Numbered from the stretch's first letter, positions 1-7,280 are shown. The stretch is DNA of 9,570 nt from Saccharicrinis sp. UBA6048 (GCA_002429115.1 DIYS01000198.1:1-9570), one strand, 5' to 3'. Notes: a model not told the origin generated them from the sequence alone. Program-made: numbers and translations.

Positions 1-16
1 GCGCATGGGGTACTGA

Positions 17-54
17 GTTCGATAAAATTAAACAGCTCAGATTTTATGTCGAAC
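17..54. repeat. Imperfect inverted repeat
   Basis: The left arm at 17-28 (GTTCGATAAAAT) pairs with the right arm at 41-54 (ATTTTATGTCGAAC), allowing a two-base bulge. The roughly 12-base loop contains CTCAG, which could also pair with CTGAG at 13-17. No reading frame crosses the segment convincingly. It may be a short interspersed repeat or the end of an element lying left of the window; nothing here decides between these. Confidence 0.4.
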
Positions 55-62
55 TTGGGTTA

Positions 63-95
63 ATACCTAACAGGTTTGAAAAACCTGTTAGGTAT
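63..95. repeat. Perfect 15-bp palindrome, REP/MITE-like
   Basis: ATACCTAACAGGTTT at 63-77 is exactly complementary to 81-95, leaving a 3-base loop (GAA). This is the strongest hairpin in the window. No long T-run follows on either strand, so an intrinsic terminator is unlikely. The CCTGTYAGGT-type core resembles high-copy intergenic palindromes I recall from Bacteroidota genomes. Calling it a dispersed repeat rests on that memory, not on a copy count. Confidence 0.7.
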
Positions 96-137
96 ATAAT
101 TTTCAAATTAGTTTGTTGCATATCCACCTGTCAGATA

Positions 138-160
138 AAGCGTAGCGAGACGCTACGCTT
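138..160. repeat. Perfect 10-bp inverted repeat
   Basis: AAGCGTAGCG at 138-147 pairs exactly with CGCTACGCTT at 151-160 around a 3-base loop (AGA). CTGT at 128-131 and ACAG at 162-165 could add an outer stem. It lies about 85 bases beyond the stop of the minus-strand nucleoside kinase. On that strand it is followed by TATCTGAC rather than a T-tract, so it is at best a weak terminator. A GC-rich palindrome in AT-rich surroundings, next to the one at 63-95, fits a palindrome-rich intergenic region. Confidence 0.6.
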
Positions 161-245
161 AACAGTTTTGCATCATGTTAATCGTCTTGATACTTGATAC
201 TTTTTTTTAAACTGCCTTCTGACTAAAAACCACGAACTATTATTT

Positions 246-1904
246 CTAATAACTGAAACTACTTCCTCCTAAAAACTCACGGATAATTGATGTTGGAGGA
301 ATTTCTGTTGGCTGAATATGTTTAAAATAACTAAAGAAATTCAGCAAGCGTTTTGCTTCTGCATATTCCGGCTGATTGGGTTGAACCTCAAGTAAAATTG
401 GTTCTGCCTGCTGTTTTAATACAGATAACTCATAGAGCAACGCTGTATTAAACATCACGTCAGCTTCCTCCTGATAAGGGAATATATGCGATTCTTCTCC
501 GCGACGCACGCTGGCCCATCGTGAAATGGTGTCCAATGCCGAATATTTGCGGTACTTGTAATCACGCACAATTCTTCTTATGAGTCGATTATCAGTGGTG
601 TGAATAAGGTTCTGATCATCAATGTTTACTGATGTTAATGCTGATACATAAATCTTAAATTTCGACTGATCAGGGATAAGGTGAGTCAATTGGGGATTCA
701 GGCCATGGATACCTTCAACAATCAGAATATTCTCATCATCCATTTTTAGCTTCTCACCATCATAAAAGCGTTTGCCGGTTTCGAAATTGAACTTAGGTGT
801 TTCCACTTCTTTACCAGCAAGCAGGTCTAACAATTGTTGATTAAATAATTCAACATCGAGCGCATTCAATGCTTCAAAATCATATTCCCCATTTTCATCA
901 AGAGGTGTTTTCTCCCGGTCGACAAAATAATTATCAAGCGAAAGGTTAAGTGGTTTCATTCCCGCCACCATCAGTTGAATGGCCAGTCGTTTACCAAAGG
1001 TTGTTTTGCCACTTGAAGATGGGCCACTGATCAGGATAAGCTTAACCGTTTTCTTTCGTTCATCGATCATATCAGCAATATGCCCGATTTTTTTCTCATG
1101 CAAAGCTTCTGATATTTTAATCAGGGTTTCTGCTTTACAATTTGTGCATGAATCATTGATATCTGCCAGGTTACGCACATTCAGTACCCTGTTCCACTCT
1201 GCAAATTCCTGGAAGATATCGAACATTTTATTCTGTACAACAATTTCTTCCAGTTCATTTGGTTGTTTGCGTTTAGGAATCTGCAACAACATTCCATTGT
1301 AATATTTTATCAGGTCGAACACCTTTAAATAACCGGTTGATGGTACCAGGTATCCGTAGTAAATTCCAATGTGTTTCTCCAGTTGATAATACGAGGTGTA
1401 TAATTCCCCACGATGACGAATTAATTCGGTTTTATCAAACTGCCCTTGCTCTTCAAGACGTTTAATAACTTCTTCAGATTCATCCTGACGATGTAAGAAT
1501 GGTGTGTCGGAATCGATGATCTCACGCATCCGGCTTTGAATCTTCATAACATCTTCAATGTTTAAGGATTCTCCCTCGACTGAGCAATAGGTCCCTTTAG
1601 AAACAGAGTGCTCGATTCTTAATTTGGCTTTTGGGTATAATTCGTTTGCAGCTTTATAAAGAACTAAAGACAAACTTCGGATATACATGCGCATGCCATC
1701 CGGTGAGGTAATATCTATAAACTTAATTGTTTTTGGGTGATAGATTTCATAAGACAACTCACGAAGTTTATTGTTGACATAGGCGCCCAATATTGGTGTT
1801 TCTAATTTTACGCCCAGGTCTTTAGCAATTTCGGCAAGAGAAGTGCCAATCTTGTAACAACTGGATTTGCCATTATTTATGCATTTTATATGTACGGTCT
1901 TCAT
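246..1904 (-). CDS. Uridine kinase-like nucleoside kinase with N-terminal TGS domain
   Basis: Predicted cytosolic P-loop kinase that phosphorylates a nucleoside, probably a pyrimidine, in nucleotide salvage. The N-terminus (about residues 1-65) looks like a TGS domain. Residues 75-240 resemble the second additional domain of threonyl-tRNA synthetase (RIEHSVSKGTYCSVEG, then an EDV..I..RMREII helix). The kinase domain runs from about 285. It has Walker A GPSSSGKT (294-301), SLDNYF with Asp324 in the usual uridine-kinase position, EGIHGLNP (397-404) and an Arg-rich DNRLIRRIVRDYKYR segment (438-452) like the lid. At 552 residues it matches the long TGS-fused form known from Bacteroidota, not the roughly 210-residue Udk. 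The HSxxH pair used for editing in ThrRS is not evident, so editing activity is unlikely. It ends in TAG, stands alone, and diverges from the flavoprotein gene. The exact substrate cannot be read from sequence. Confidence 0.9.
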   Translation of the reverse strand: MKTVHIKCINNGKSSCYKIGTSLAEIAKDLGVKLETPILGAYVNNKLRELSYEIYHPKTIKFIDITSPDGMRMYIRSLSLVLYKAANELYPKAKLRIEHSVSKGTYCSVEGESLNIEDVMKIQSRMREIIDSDTPFLHRQDESEEVIKRLEEQGQFDKTELIRHRGELYTSYYQLEKHIGIYYGYLVPSTGYLKVFDLIKYYNGMLLQIPKRKQPNELEEIVVQNKMFDIFQEFAEWNRVLNVRNLADINDSCTNCKAETLIKISEALHEKKIGHIADMIDERKKTVKLILISGPSSSGKTTFGKRLAIQLMVAGMKPLNLSLDNYFVDREKTPLDENGEYDFEALNALDVELFNQQLLDLLAGKEVETPKFNFETGKRFYDGEKLKMDDENILIVEGIHGLNPQLTHLIPDQSKFKIYVSALTSVNIDDQNLIHTTDNRLIRRIVRDYKYRKYSALDTISRWASVRRGEESHIFPYQEEADVMFNTALLYELSVLKQQAEPILLEVQPNQPEYAEAKRLLNFFSYFKHIQPTEIPPTSIIREFLGGSSFSY

Positions 1905-2042
1905 TGTGTATGTATTATTGTTTGGTAAATAAAAATAGAACTTTTAATGAAGATATTCTGATTTTATTGCTCAAAATGCTTGATGTAGCTTATGAAATTG
2001 TCTGCTTCCGAGATTTATTTTTATCGATTAATGTTGTACTGC

Positions 2043-2071
2043 TTGAAGAATTTGATATTTCGTTATTTTTG
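2043..2071 (+). promoter_or_regulatory. Bacteroidota-type promoter for the flavoprotein gene
   Basis: TATTTTTG at 2064-2071 matches the Bacteroidota -7 element TAxxTTTG exactly. A TTG at 2043-2045 could serve as the -33 element, with an 18-base spacer, slightly short of the usual 19-21. The element lies about 66 bases upstream of the ATG at 2138. It falls inside a spurious 62-codon reading frame (1904-2092), which further argues against that frame being a gene. Confidence 0.55.
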
Positions 2072-2137
2072 CGGTTTCTTATTTATAGGTAGAGGCATTG
2101 AATTAAGCCTTGCGAAAGATACATTGCACAAGTGAAT

Positions 2138-3352
2138 ATGAAGATAGGAATTATTGGAGGTGGAGCAGCAGGATTTTTCGCGGCCATTGCTGTTAAGGAG
2201 AATTACCCGGACGCCAAGGTTATAATTTTTGAAAAGTCGCGTAAAGTATTGTCGAAGGTGAAAATTTCGGGTGGCGGACGCTGTAATGTTACTAATGGTT
2301 GTACTTCAATACCTGAATTGTGCAAAGCTTATCCGAGGGGTGGTCGTAGTCTGAAAAAGGTGTTTCATACATTTAACACGAAAGATACCATGGCATGGTT
2401 TAAGCAACGTGGTGTTCCATTAGTAATTCAGGATGATAACTGTGTGTTTCCGGTTTCGCAAGATTCTCAAAGTATCATTGATTGCTTTTTAAAGGAGTGT
2501 CGCCGTTTGGGTGTACAAATTAAAACAGAGGCTGGTGTTAAAACCATCAGAAAATGTGCTAAAGGTCTTGAATTACATTATTTGAATGATGATCAAAACC
2601 CGGAATACTTTGATAAAGTAATAGTGACAACCGGTGGTTCACCAAAATTAAAAGGCTTAGAATGGTTGGAGGCTTTGGGACATAAGATTCAATCACCTGT
2701 TCCGTCATTATTTACCTTTAATATGCCCGATGAAAAGGTAACTCAATTAATGGGGGTGGTAGTCGAAAACGCTATGGTTGCCATTCAGGGTACAAAACTC
2801 AAAGCTGAAGGCCCGTTATTAATTACGCATTGGGGAATGAGTGGTCCGGCTATTCTAAAGTTGTCTTCCTTTGGAGCCCGGGTGGTGAATGAAATGGATT
2901 ACAATTTTAAGTTTCAGGTGAACTGGTGCAATGAGCAGCGAAGTGATATTGTATTAGAATCACTACAAACCATCGCTATGCAATCGCCCAATAAAGTACT
3001 GGCAAATGTGAAGCCTTTTGGATTATCAGAGCGCTTATGGCTTTTTCTATTGGGTAAGTGCGAGTTATCAGATCGGAAAAAGTGGGGTGAACTGGGGAAA
3101 AAAGGATTGAATAAGCTTACCAATGTGCTAATAAACGATGTTTATACCGTGAAAGGCATTTCAAAGTTCAGAGACGAATTTGTGACGTGTGGCGGGGTAA
3201 GTCTTAAAAGCATTAACCTGAATACAATGGAAAGTAAGGTATGTGAAAACCTTTATTTTGCTGGTGAAGTGTTGGATATTGATGCTATCACCGGAGGTTA
3301 TAATTTGCAGGCAGCCTGGTCTACAGGGTTTGTCGCAGGACAATTAAAATAA
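2138..3352 (+). CDS. HI0933/BaiN-type NAD(P)/FAD-dependent oxidoreductase
   Basis: Flavoprotein of the HI0933 (YhiN/BaiN) family, about 404 residues, the usual length. I choose ATG at 2138; an in-frame GTG at 2132 would add only two residues before MKIGIIGGG. The N-terminus has the dinucleotide-binding motif IIGGGAAGFF (residues 5-14), binding the FAD ADP moiety. The family signature SGGGRCNVTN follows at 45-54. THWGMSGPAIL is near 230-240, TCGGVSLKSIN near 350-360, and LYFAGEVLDIDAITGGYN, which closes the FAD site, near 373-390. It has no signal peptide or membrane segment, so it is probably cytosolic. The physiological substrate of most family members is unknown; BaiN acts on bile-acid intermediates in clostridia, but nothing here supports that role. 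It is a single gene with its own promoter, and no terminator is seen immediately after it. Confidence 0.92.
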   Translation: MKIGIIGGGAAGFFAAIAVKENYPDAKVIIFEKSRKVLSKVKISGGGRCNVTNGCTSIPELCKAYPRGGRSLKKVFHTFNTKDTMAWFKQRGVPLVIQDDNCVFPVSQDSQSIIDCFLKECRRLGVQIKTEAGVKTIRKCAKGLELHYLNDDQNPEYFDKVIVTTGGSPKLKGLEWLEALGHKIQSPVPSLFTFNMPDEKVTQLMGVVVENAMVAIQGTKLKAEGPLLITHWGMSGPAILKLSSFGARVVNEMDYNFKFQVNWCNEQRSDIVLESLQTIAMQSPNKVLANVKPFGLSERLWLFLLGKCELSDRKKWGELGKKGLNKLTNVLINDVYTVKGISKFRDEFVTCGGVSLKSINLNTMESKVCENLYFAGEVLDIDAITGGYNLQAAWSTGFVAGQLK

Positions 3353-3366
3353 GTAACTAAATTTTG

Positions 3367-3405
3367 AACCCTAAACTCCAAACCCAGAACTCCAAACTCT
3401 AACCC
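3367..3405. repeat. Low-complexity C-rich tract (AACYCYAAA-type units)
   Basis: Degenerate units such as AACCCTAAACTCC, AAACCCAGAACTCC and AAACTCTAACCC run in succession and give a strong strand bias, with almost no G on the plus strand. The tract lies just after the flavoprotein stop codon and before the dps terminator. It is not an exact tandem repeat and encodes nothing recognisable. Similar tracts exist between genes in some Bacteroidota as far as I recall; the role is unknown. Confidence 0.55.
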
Positions 3406-3430
3406 TTAGCACAGGTAGATTATATTTAAA

Positions 3431-3457
3431 AAGGAGCTAACAAACCGCCAGCTCCTT
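3431..3457 (-). terminator. Rho-independent terminator of dps
   Basis: AAGGAGCT at 3431-3438 pairs exactly with AGCTCCTT at 3450-3457 around an 11-base loop. Read on the minus strand, the stem begins 21 bases after the dps stop codon and its 3' arm runs into TTTTT followed by AAATATA, a short U-tract. On the plus strand it is followed by CAATAAG, so it would terminate the flavoprotein transcript poorly. Confidence 0.75.
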
Positions 3458-3478
3458 CAATAAGTTGATACTTAAATC

Positions 3479-3958
3479 TTATTTCGTCAACCAGGAATGT
3501 AACATCCAAATGGTTTTTTCCTGTTGGCTGATATAGTCGGTTAATAAGGTGAGTGTTCCTTCATCCTCAGCTTCTTGAGCCAGTGGTAGCATAGCTTTTT
3601 CAAATTTAACAAGCGTTGCCATATTTTCAAGTGTTAGTTCCATACAAGTATTGCCATCAGTTACTTTTTTTGCTGTTTGAATGTTAGCAGCCTCAAGATA
3701 ATCGGCAAAAGCATGCATTGGCGTACCACCTAAGGTTAATATACGTTCAGCAATCTCATCAATTTTCACAACCGCGTCGTTGTATAGTTCTTCAAACTTT
3801 AGGTGCAATTCAAAAAACTTTTCACCTTTCACATTCCAATGAAATCCTCTCAGGTTCTGATAAAAAAGTTGATAGTTTGCCAGTAGCGAATTTAGTTCAA
3901 TAATTAGTTCTTGACTTTCCTGTTTTTTTAGTCCTAGTAGTTCATTAATCGTCTTCAT
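3479..3958 (-). CDS. dps: Dps-family ferroxidase / DNA-protection protein
   Basis: A 159-residue mini-ferritin of the Dps family. Such proteins form a dodecameric cytosolic shell that oxidises Fe(II) with peroxide and stores the iron, limiting Fenton damage. The intersubunit ferroxidase ligands are all visible: His40 in NLRGFHWNVKG, His52 and Glu56 in FFELHLKFEELY, and Asp67 and Glu71 in KIDEIAERI. Their spacing matches E. coli Dps His51/His63/Asp67/Asp78/Glu82. The short N-terminus (MKTINELLGLKK) has only a few lysines, so DNA binding through an N-terminal tail may be weak. The start is preceded by an A-rich leader without Shine-Dalgarno, and a good promoter lies about 36 bases upstream. It is transcribed divergently from oxyR, so peroxide induction by that regulator is the obvious inference. 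The gene ends at a hairpin terminator. Confidence 0.95.
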   Translation of the reverse strand: MKTINELLGLKKQESQELIIELNSLLANYQLFYQNLRGFHWNVKGEKFFELHLKFEELYNDAVVKIDEIAERILTLGGTPMHAFADYLEAANIQTAKKVTDGNTCMELTLENMATLVKFEKAMLPLAQEAEDEGTLTLLTDYISQQEKTIWMLHSWLTK

Positions 3959-3993
3959 AATATTTCGTTTTTATTGTTTTAAAATTTCTGTTA

Positions 3994-4025
3994 CAAATAT
4001 ATCTGTCACATCAATATCAATCAAA
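3994..4025 (-). promoter_or_regulatory. dps promoter (TTTG-N20-TATATTTG)
   Basis: On the minus strand, TTTG at 4025-4022 is followed after exactly 20 bases by TATATTTG at 4001-3994. Both the sequence and the spacing fit the Bacteroidota housekeeping promoter (TTTG, 19-21 bases, TAxxTTTG). Transcription would begin near 3988, giving a leader of about 30 bases before the dps ATG. The spacer holds a tandem ATCAAT (4010-4015, 4016-4021), where a regulator could act. Confidence 0.75.
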
Positions 4026-4054
4026 TAGATAAATTTTATATATTGCATCGATAT
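4009..4054. promoter_or_regulatory. Candidate operator: paired CATCRATAT direct repeat
   Basis: CATCAATAT at 4009-4017 and CATCGATAT at 4046-4054 differ at one base and start 37 bases apart, about three and a half helical turns. The first lies in the spacer of the dps promoter; the second is just upstream of oxyR. LysR-family tetramers often bind two separated sites in such divergent regions. No clear copy of the E. coli OxyR half-site ATAG-N7-CTAT is present. In AT-rich DNA the repeat could be chance. Confidence 0.3.
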
Positions 4055-4077
4055 TATTTATAACAATTGAAAAACAG

Positions 4078-5025
4078 ATGCTTGGATTAAATTTACAGCA
4101 ATTGGAATATTTGGTAGCAGTGGATAATTATAAGCAATTTACCATTGCAGCAGAGAAGTGTTTTGTAACGCAGCCCACCCTGAGTATGCAAATCAAAAAG
4201 GCCGAAGAGCAGTTGGATATTGTAATTTTTGACCGAAGCAAACAGCCAATATTAACCACACCTGTTGGGAAAAAAATTATCGAACAGGCACGTGTGGTGA
4301 TCAATGAATATAACCGATTGGAGGAGATTGTAAGAGAAGAGTCAGGCCGTATAGAAGGGGAATTGACTATTGGCATCATCCCATCGTTGGCACCCTATTT
4401 ATTACATCGCTTTGTTGGGCATTTCAAAAAGCATAATCCGCTTGTTAATATTTCATTCCGTGAGATGATCACCGAGGAACAGGTGAAAGCGTTAAAGCAG
4501 GATGTTATTGATGCTGCTATATTGGTAACGCCATTGGATGAACATGAAATCATTGAGGAACCGCTCTTTTATGAAGATGTAATGATTTACGCCAATCCGA
4601 GTCATCGATTGCATAAAGCTGAAGTATTAACGGTAGATATGTTGACGTCTTCAGGCTTGTGGCTGTTGGATGAGGGGCATTGTTTTCGTTCACAGGTATT
4701 AAACCTGTGTGAATTACAGGAAAATGTTAGTGCCGATTTACCTTTACATTTTGAGAGTGGCTCATTGGATACCATTCGTAAGATGGTAGACGCCGAAGGA
4801 GGCTATACCTTATTGCCCGGACTGGCTGCTCAGGAATTAGCTTTTGAATCGCACAAGCTGATTAAAGAATTTGAGGTGCCGGTGCCACTGCGCGAAGTGA
4901 GTCTGGTGTATTCCAGGTCCTTCTATAAACGCTTGCTTTTAGATCGCTTATCAGCCTCTATAAAATCATGTGTGCCCGAAGAAATGCTTCATAAGGAGAG
5001 AGGCCATATTGTTGAATGGAAGTAA
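4078..5025 (+). CDS. oxyR: OxyR-type LysR-family peroxide-responsive regulator
   Basis: A 315-residue LysR-type transcription factor that closely follows OxyR. The N-terminal winged helix-turn-helix (about residues 1-62) contains LEYLVAVDNYKQFTIAAEKC and FVTQPTLSMQIKKAEEQL. A linker helix follows, then a two-lobed sensor domain (about 93-300). Two cysteines, Cys202 (GHCFRSQ) and Cys211 (NLCELQ), are nine positions apart, as are Cys199 and Cys208 of E. coli OxyR, which form the peroxide-induced disulfide. This makes a peroxide sensor more likely than a generic LysR protein. The gene diverges from dps across 119 bases; in Bacteroides, OxyR is known to control dps and catalase/peroxidase genes. 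No in-frame start lies upstream of the chosen ATG, and the leader is A-rich without Shine-Dalgarno. The downstream neighbour converges and stops 30 bases away. Confidence 0.94.
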   Translation: MLGLNLQQLEYLVAVDNYKQFTIAAEKCFVTQPTLSMQIKKAEEQLDIVIFDRSKQPILTTPVGKKIIEQARVVINEYNRLEEIVREESGRIEGELTIGIIPSLAPYLLHRFVGHFKKHNPLVNISFREMITEEQVKALKQDVIDAAILVTPLDEHEIIEEPLFYEDVMIYANPSHRLHKAEVLTVDMLTSSGLWLLDEGHCFRSQVLNLCELQENVSADLPLHFESGSLDTIRKMVDAEGGYTLLPGLAAQELAFESHKLIKEFEVPVPLREVSLVYSRSFYKRLLLDRLSASIKSCVPEEMLHKERGHIVEWK

Positions 5026-5055
5026 TTAACAAATTGAAGAGCTATAATACAGTCA

Positions 5056-7143
5056 TTATTCATGTATTAACGATTGTTTTATCACATTGAATTCACGTTC
5101 ACTAATTTCCAGATTGATACTTAAGTTTTCTCTGGGTAAATCTGCTAATTTGAAATCTAAAAGTTTCAAAACTTCTTTTATGGTAGAAATAGCCCTTAGT
5201 GCTGTTAAATAGCGATTGTTATTAACAGAGCTTTTGTTAATATTCAAATCTTCTTTTAATTGTTTAGTCGCTTTCGACAAGCGTGTTGGTACAGGATCAG
5301 CAGAAGCAAGAGCACTTATTGTTAGTGTGTCAGCATCTGATGTGAATTGAATTTCGGCAAACCTGTTTTGTGCGTTAAGAGTGCGTGGGTGAAGATATTC
5401 ACGCGATCTGTCGGTGTAGTTTGAAGAGTTACTTCTAATAGAATCAGGAATTTCCGCTTTGCCAATCATCAGTTTAATACATTCATACTGTCTGATTTTT
5501 TTCAGCATTACATCAGACAATGAAAGTTTATCATTAGAAAGAAACTCATCCGGATGAAAGTAAACCTTTAATGTTGTATCAATTGGAAGGTGTTTAATCT
5601 TCTTTGGTATTGTTTTTTGCTCCTTCACATTGGTTAAGCTCACGTAGGCCTGTACTTCATCTTTGCGACTGCCTTCCAATGTGTAGCCAGCAGAAACCAA
5701 CCTGATCTCCAATTCTCTTTGATGATCAGATTTAGGAAATATCAAATCCTGTGTTGCCGGATTAAAAATAACTCCGGATGAGAACTTAAAAATATCACCC
5801 TCATTCACCCATTGCTGTGGATTCGGGCCAAGAAGTTGAATCATTTTATCCAGCTTTTTTCTGGCCTTATCAATTTCTTTGTACTGAGCAGCTATATTTT
5901 GTTCCAGCTCATTGATTCGCTTATCTTTTTTACTCATGTTACTGAGTTTTCCATCAATTAATCGTTTTCGATAGTTAATGGCTTCAACATTGTCAGGATC
6001 ATTTTTTCGCAAAGTGTCAATCTCAGACTCAAGCAGCGTAAGTTCTTTTTCAATCAGTTTTTTGCTTTGATAAGCTTTATTAAGCAATTCATTGCCCTGA
6101 ATTTTATTCATTGCATCCACAATGTGTTGTTGGCGGTATTCTTCAATTCGATCGTTGTGTGAAATACCATTGCTCATCGCTTTGTCCGGTGTAATACCTT
6201 TAGTTAAGAAATCGGCAAAAAGGTGGTAACTGACCGTATCGTCAGTAACAATCAATATTGGCTTCAACGACGAGTCGAGTCCCCAAAGCGAAGTGTGTAA
6301 AGCAATTGATTGATGTTTGGGTATGCTCAGTTGTTTATTGACATGTGGTTGCAAGCGAATTTCATTTTTGTAAACCCTGGTTTTATAGGTGAAAAGACCA
6401 ATGCCTTTACCATACCAGCGTTTAGTACTGTCATTGGGATTTGTTTCCCATTCGTAAAGTAGTCCGGCCGTACCACTGCCTTCTCCGGCTGCTAAAAAGG
6501 TGGTTTGTGATAATTCTTGTCCTCCCGTAAGTATCTTAAAAAAGTATTGACTGCGTTCAAAACTATAGTCAGCAACCAGCTCGCTCCACTTATTCAGAAC
6601 TTGCTTTTGAGTTTCAGCAGTCAGTTTTTCCTCTTCCAGGTGTTTGATCTTTTTGAAGATGGGTAAGGAAGGATGAATGACTGTGTTGTAAATTCGGGCT
6701 TTTCTTTTGTCAGTGAGTCGTTCAGGTAAAAGTTTTGATATTGGATTTACAAAAGTCCTGTAAAGCGAATCATTACAATCCTGATGTTGATAAATGCATT
6801 GTTTTAATGCTCCATTAAGTTCCCAAAGTGTTAGCTTGATGGCCGCTTCGGCCATTAAGCTTTCCGAAGTTTTTTGAATGGATGTGTAATCAATTTGCAG
6901 ACTACCTGGATTGTGTTTCTGGTAATATTCAATAGCGTCATAATCAATGTGAATTGTGCCATAATTGTCCTTTGTAAATGGTGTTTGATCGAATGAAAAG
7001 TAAGTAGCCCAGTTGTTTTTAAGTACGGGTGTTTTGCATACAATTCGATAAAGCCAACGCTCCTGTTTGTGACTTAGTTTTTGCGAATGACATATGTGAC
7101 AAAATAAAAGCAGGGCAATGCCTGTTACTATGATTCTGGGCAT
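5056..7143 (-). CDS. Uncharacterised exported protein with central coiled coil
   Basis: I do not recognise this 695-residue protein. The first 20 residues look like a signal peptide: Arg3, then a hydrophobic IIVTGIALLLFC run and a likely cut after CHS, leaving Gln21 first, a common arrangement in Bacteroidota. Cys15 and Cys18 do not form a proper lipobox, so a periplasmic or secreted protein is more likely than a lipoprotein. No other membrane segment is evident. Residues about 40-340 appear to be a mixed, Tyr/Trp-rich globular part, with a Gly-rich LAAGEGSGTAGLLYEW stretch at 218-232. Residues about 340-438 are strongly charged and heptad-like, predicted coiled coil. Residues 445-625 look mainly beta-rich, and the last 70 are helical. 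No catalytic motif or C-terminal secretion-sorting domain is visible. It stands alone between convergent oxyR and the divergent helicase. A structural or envelope-associated role is only a guess. Confidence 0.8.
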   Translation of the reverse strand: MPRIIVTGIALLLFCHICHSQKLSHKQERWLYRIVCKTPVLKNNWATYFSFDQTPFTKDNYGTIHIDYDAIEYYQKHNPGSLQIDYTSIQKTSESLMAEAAIKLTLWELNGALKQCIYQHQDCNDSLYRTFVNPISKLLPERLTDKRKARIYNTVIHPSLPIFKKIKHLEEEKLTAETQKQVLNKWSELVADYSFERSQYFFKILTGGQELSQTTFLAAGEGSGTAGLLYEWETNPNDSTKRWYGKGIGLFTYKTRVYKNEIRLQPHVNKQLSIPKHQSIALHTSLWGLDSSLKPILIVTDDTVSYHLFADFLTKGITPDKAMSNGISHNDRIEEYRQQHIVDAMNKIQGNELLNKAYQSKKLIEKELTLLESEIDTLRKNDPDNVEAINYRKRLIDGKLSNMSKKDKRINELEQNIAAQYKEIDKARKKLDKMIQLLGPNPQQWVNEGDIFKFSSGVIFNPATQDLIFPKSDHQRELEIRLVSAGYTLEGSRKDEVQAYVSLTNVKEQKTIPKKIKHLPIDTTLKVYFHPDEFLSNDKLSLSDVMLKKIRQYECIKLMIGKAEIPDSIRSNSSNYTDRSREYLHPRTLNAQNRFAEIQFTSDADTLTISALASADPVPTRLSKATKQLKEDLNINKSSVNNNRYLTALRAISTIKEVLKLLDFKLADLPRENLSINLEISEREFNVIKQSLIHE

Positions 7144-7268
7144 ATAAACAAATAATAAGGCAATCTGTAAGCGATGTACGTGTATTGTATGAAATAGTTA
7201 ACCTCGGGATATAAAATTCTTGACCTTATGAATCAAATTTGTTTTTCAGAATGGCTCAACTATTCCTT

Positions 7269-7276
7269 TATCTTTG
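7269..7276 (+). promoter_or_regulatory. -7 promoter element directly before the helicase start
   Basis: TATCTTTG matches the Bacteroidota -7 element exactly and ends four bases before the ATG at 7281. Transcription from it would start at or within a few bases of that ATG. No perfectly spaced TTTG is present; TTTG at 7238-7241 is about 27 bases upstream, and the T-run at 7242-7245 is a closer but degenerate candidate for the -33 element. Confidence 0.6.
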
Positions 7277-7280
7277 CAAA

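Noticed and set aside
1904..2092. 62-codon plus-strand reading frame between the kinase and flavoprotein genes
   Set aside because: It overlaps the kinase start, contains the flavoprotein promoter and has hydrophobic low-complexity content without any family resemblance.
2132..2137. GTG start two codons before the flavoprotein ATG
   Set aside because: ATG at 2138 places MKIGIIGGG at the N-terminus as expected for the family; GTG cannot be excluded but is less likely.
4691..4709. 7-bp hairpin CACAGGT/ACCTGTG inside oxyR, lying between the two redox cysteine codons
   Set aside because: It is fully explained by coding sequence; its position between the cysteine codons is probably coincidence.
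5045..5069. AT-only-biased stem TAATACA/TGTATTA between the convergent oxyR and exported-protein genes, as a shared terminator
   Set aside because: The stem is weak, the loop is 11 bases and no T-tract follows directly; the match could easily be chance in AT-rich DNA.
7149..7159. Possible -7 element for the exported-protein gene (minus strand, TATTATTTG)
   Set aside because: It has one base too many between TA and TTTG and no suitable -33 element, so the match is not good enough to list.
7239..7280. Longer helicase start at TTG 7239 or ATG 7251
   Set aside because: The added residues have no helicase similarity and would overlap the -7 promoter element just before the ATG at 7281.
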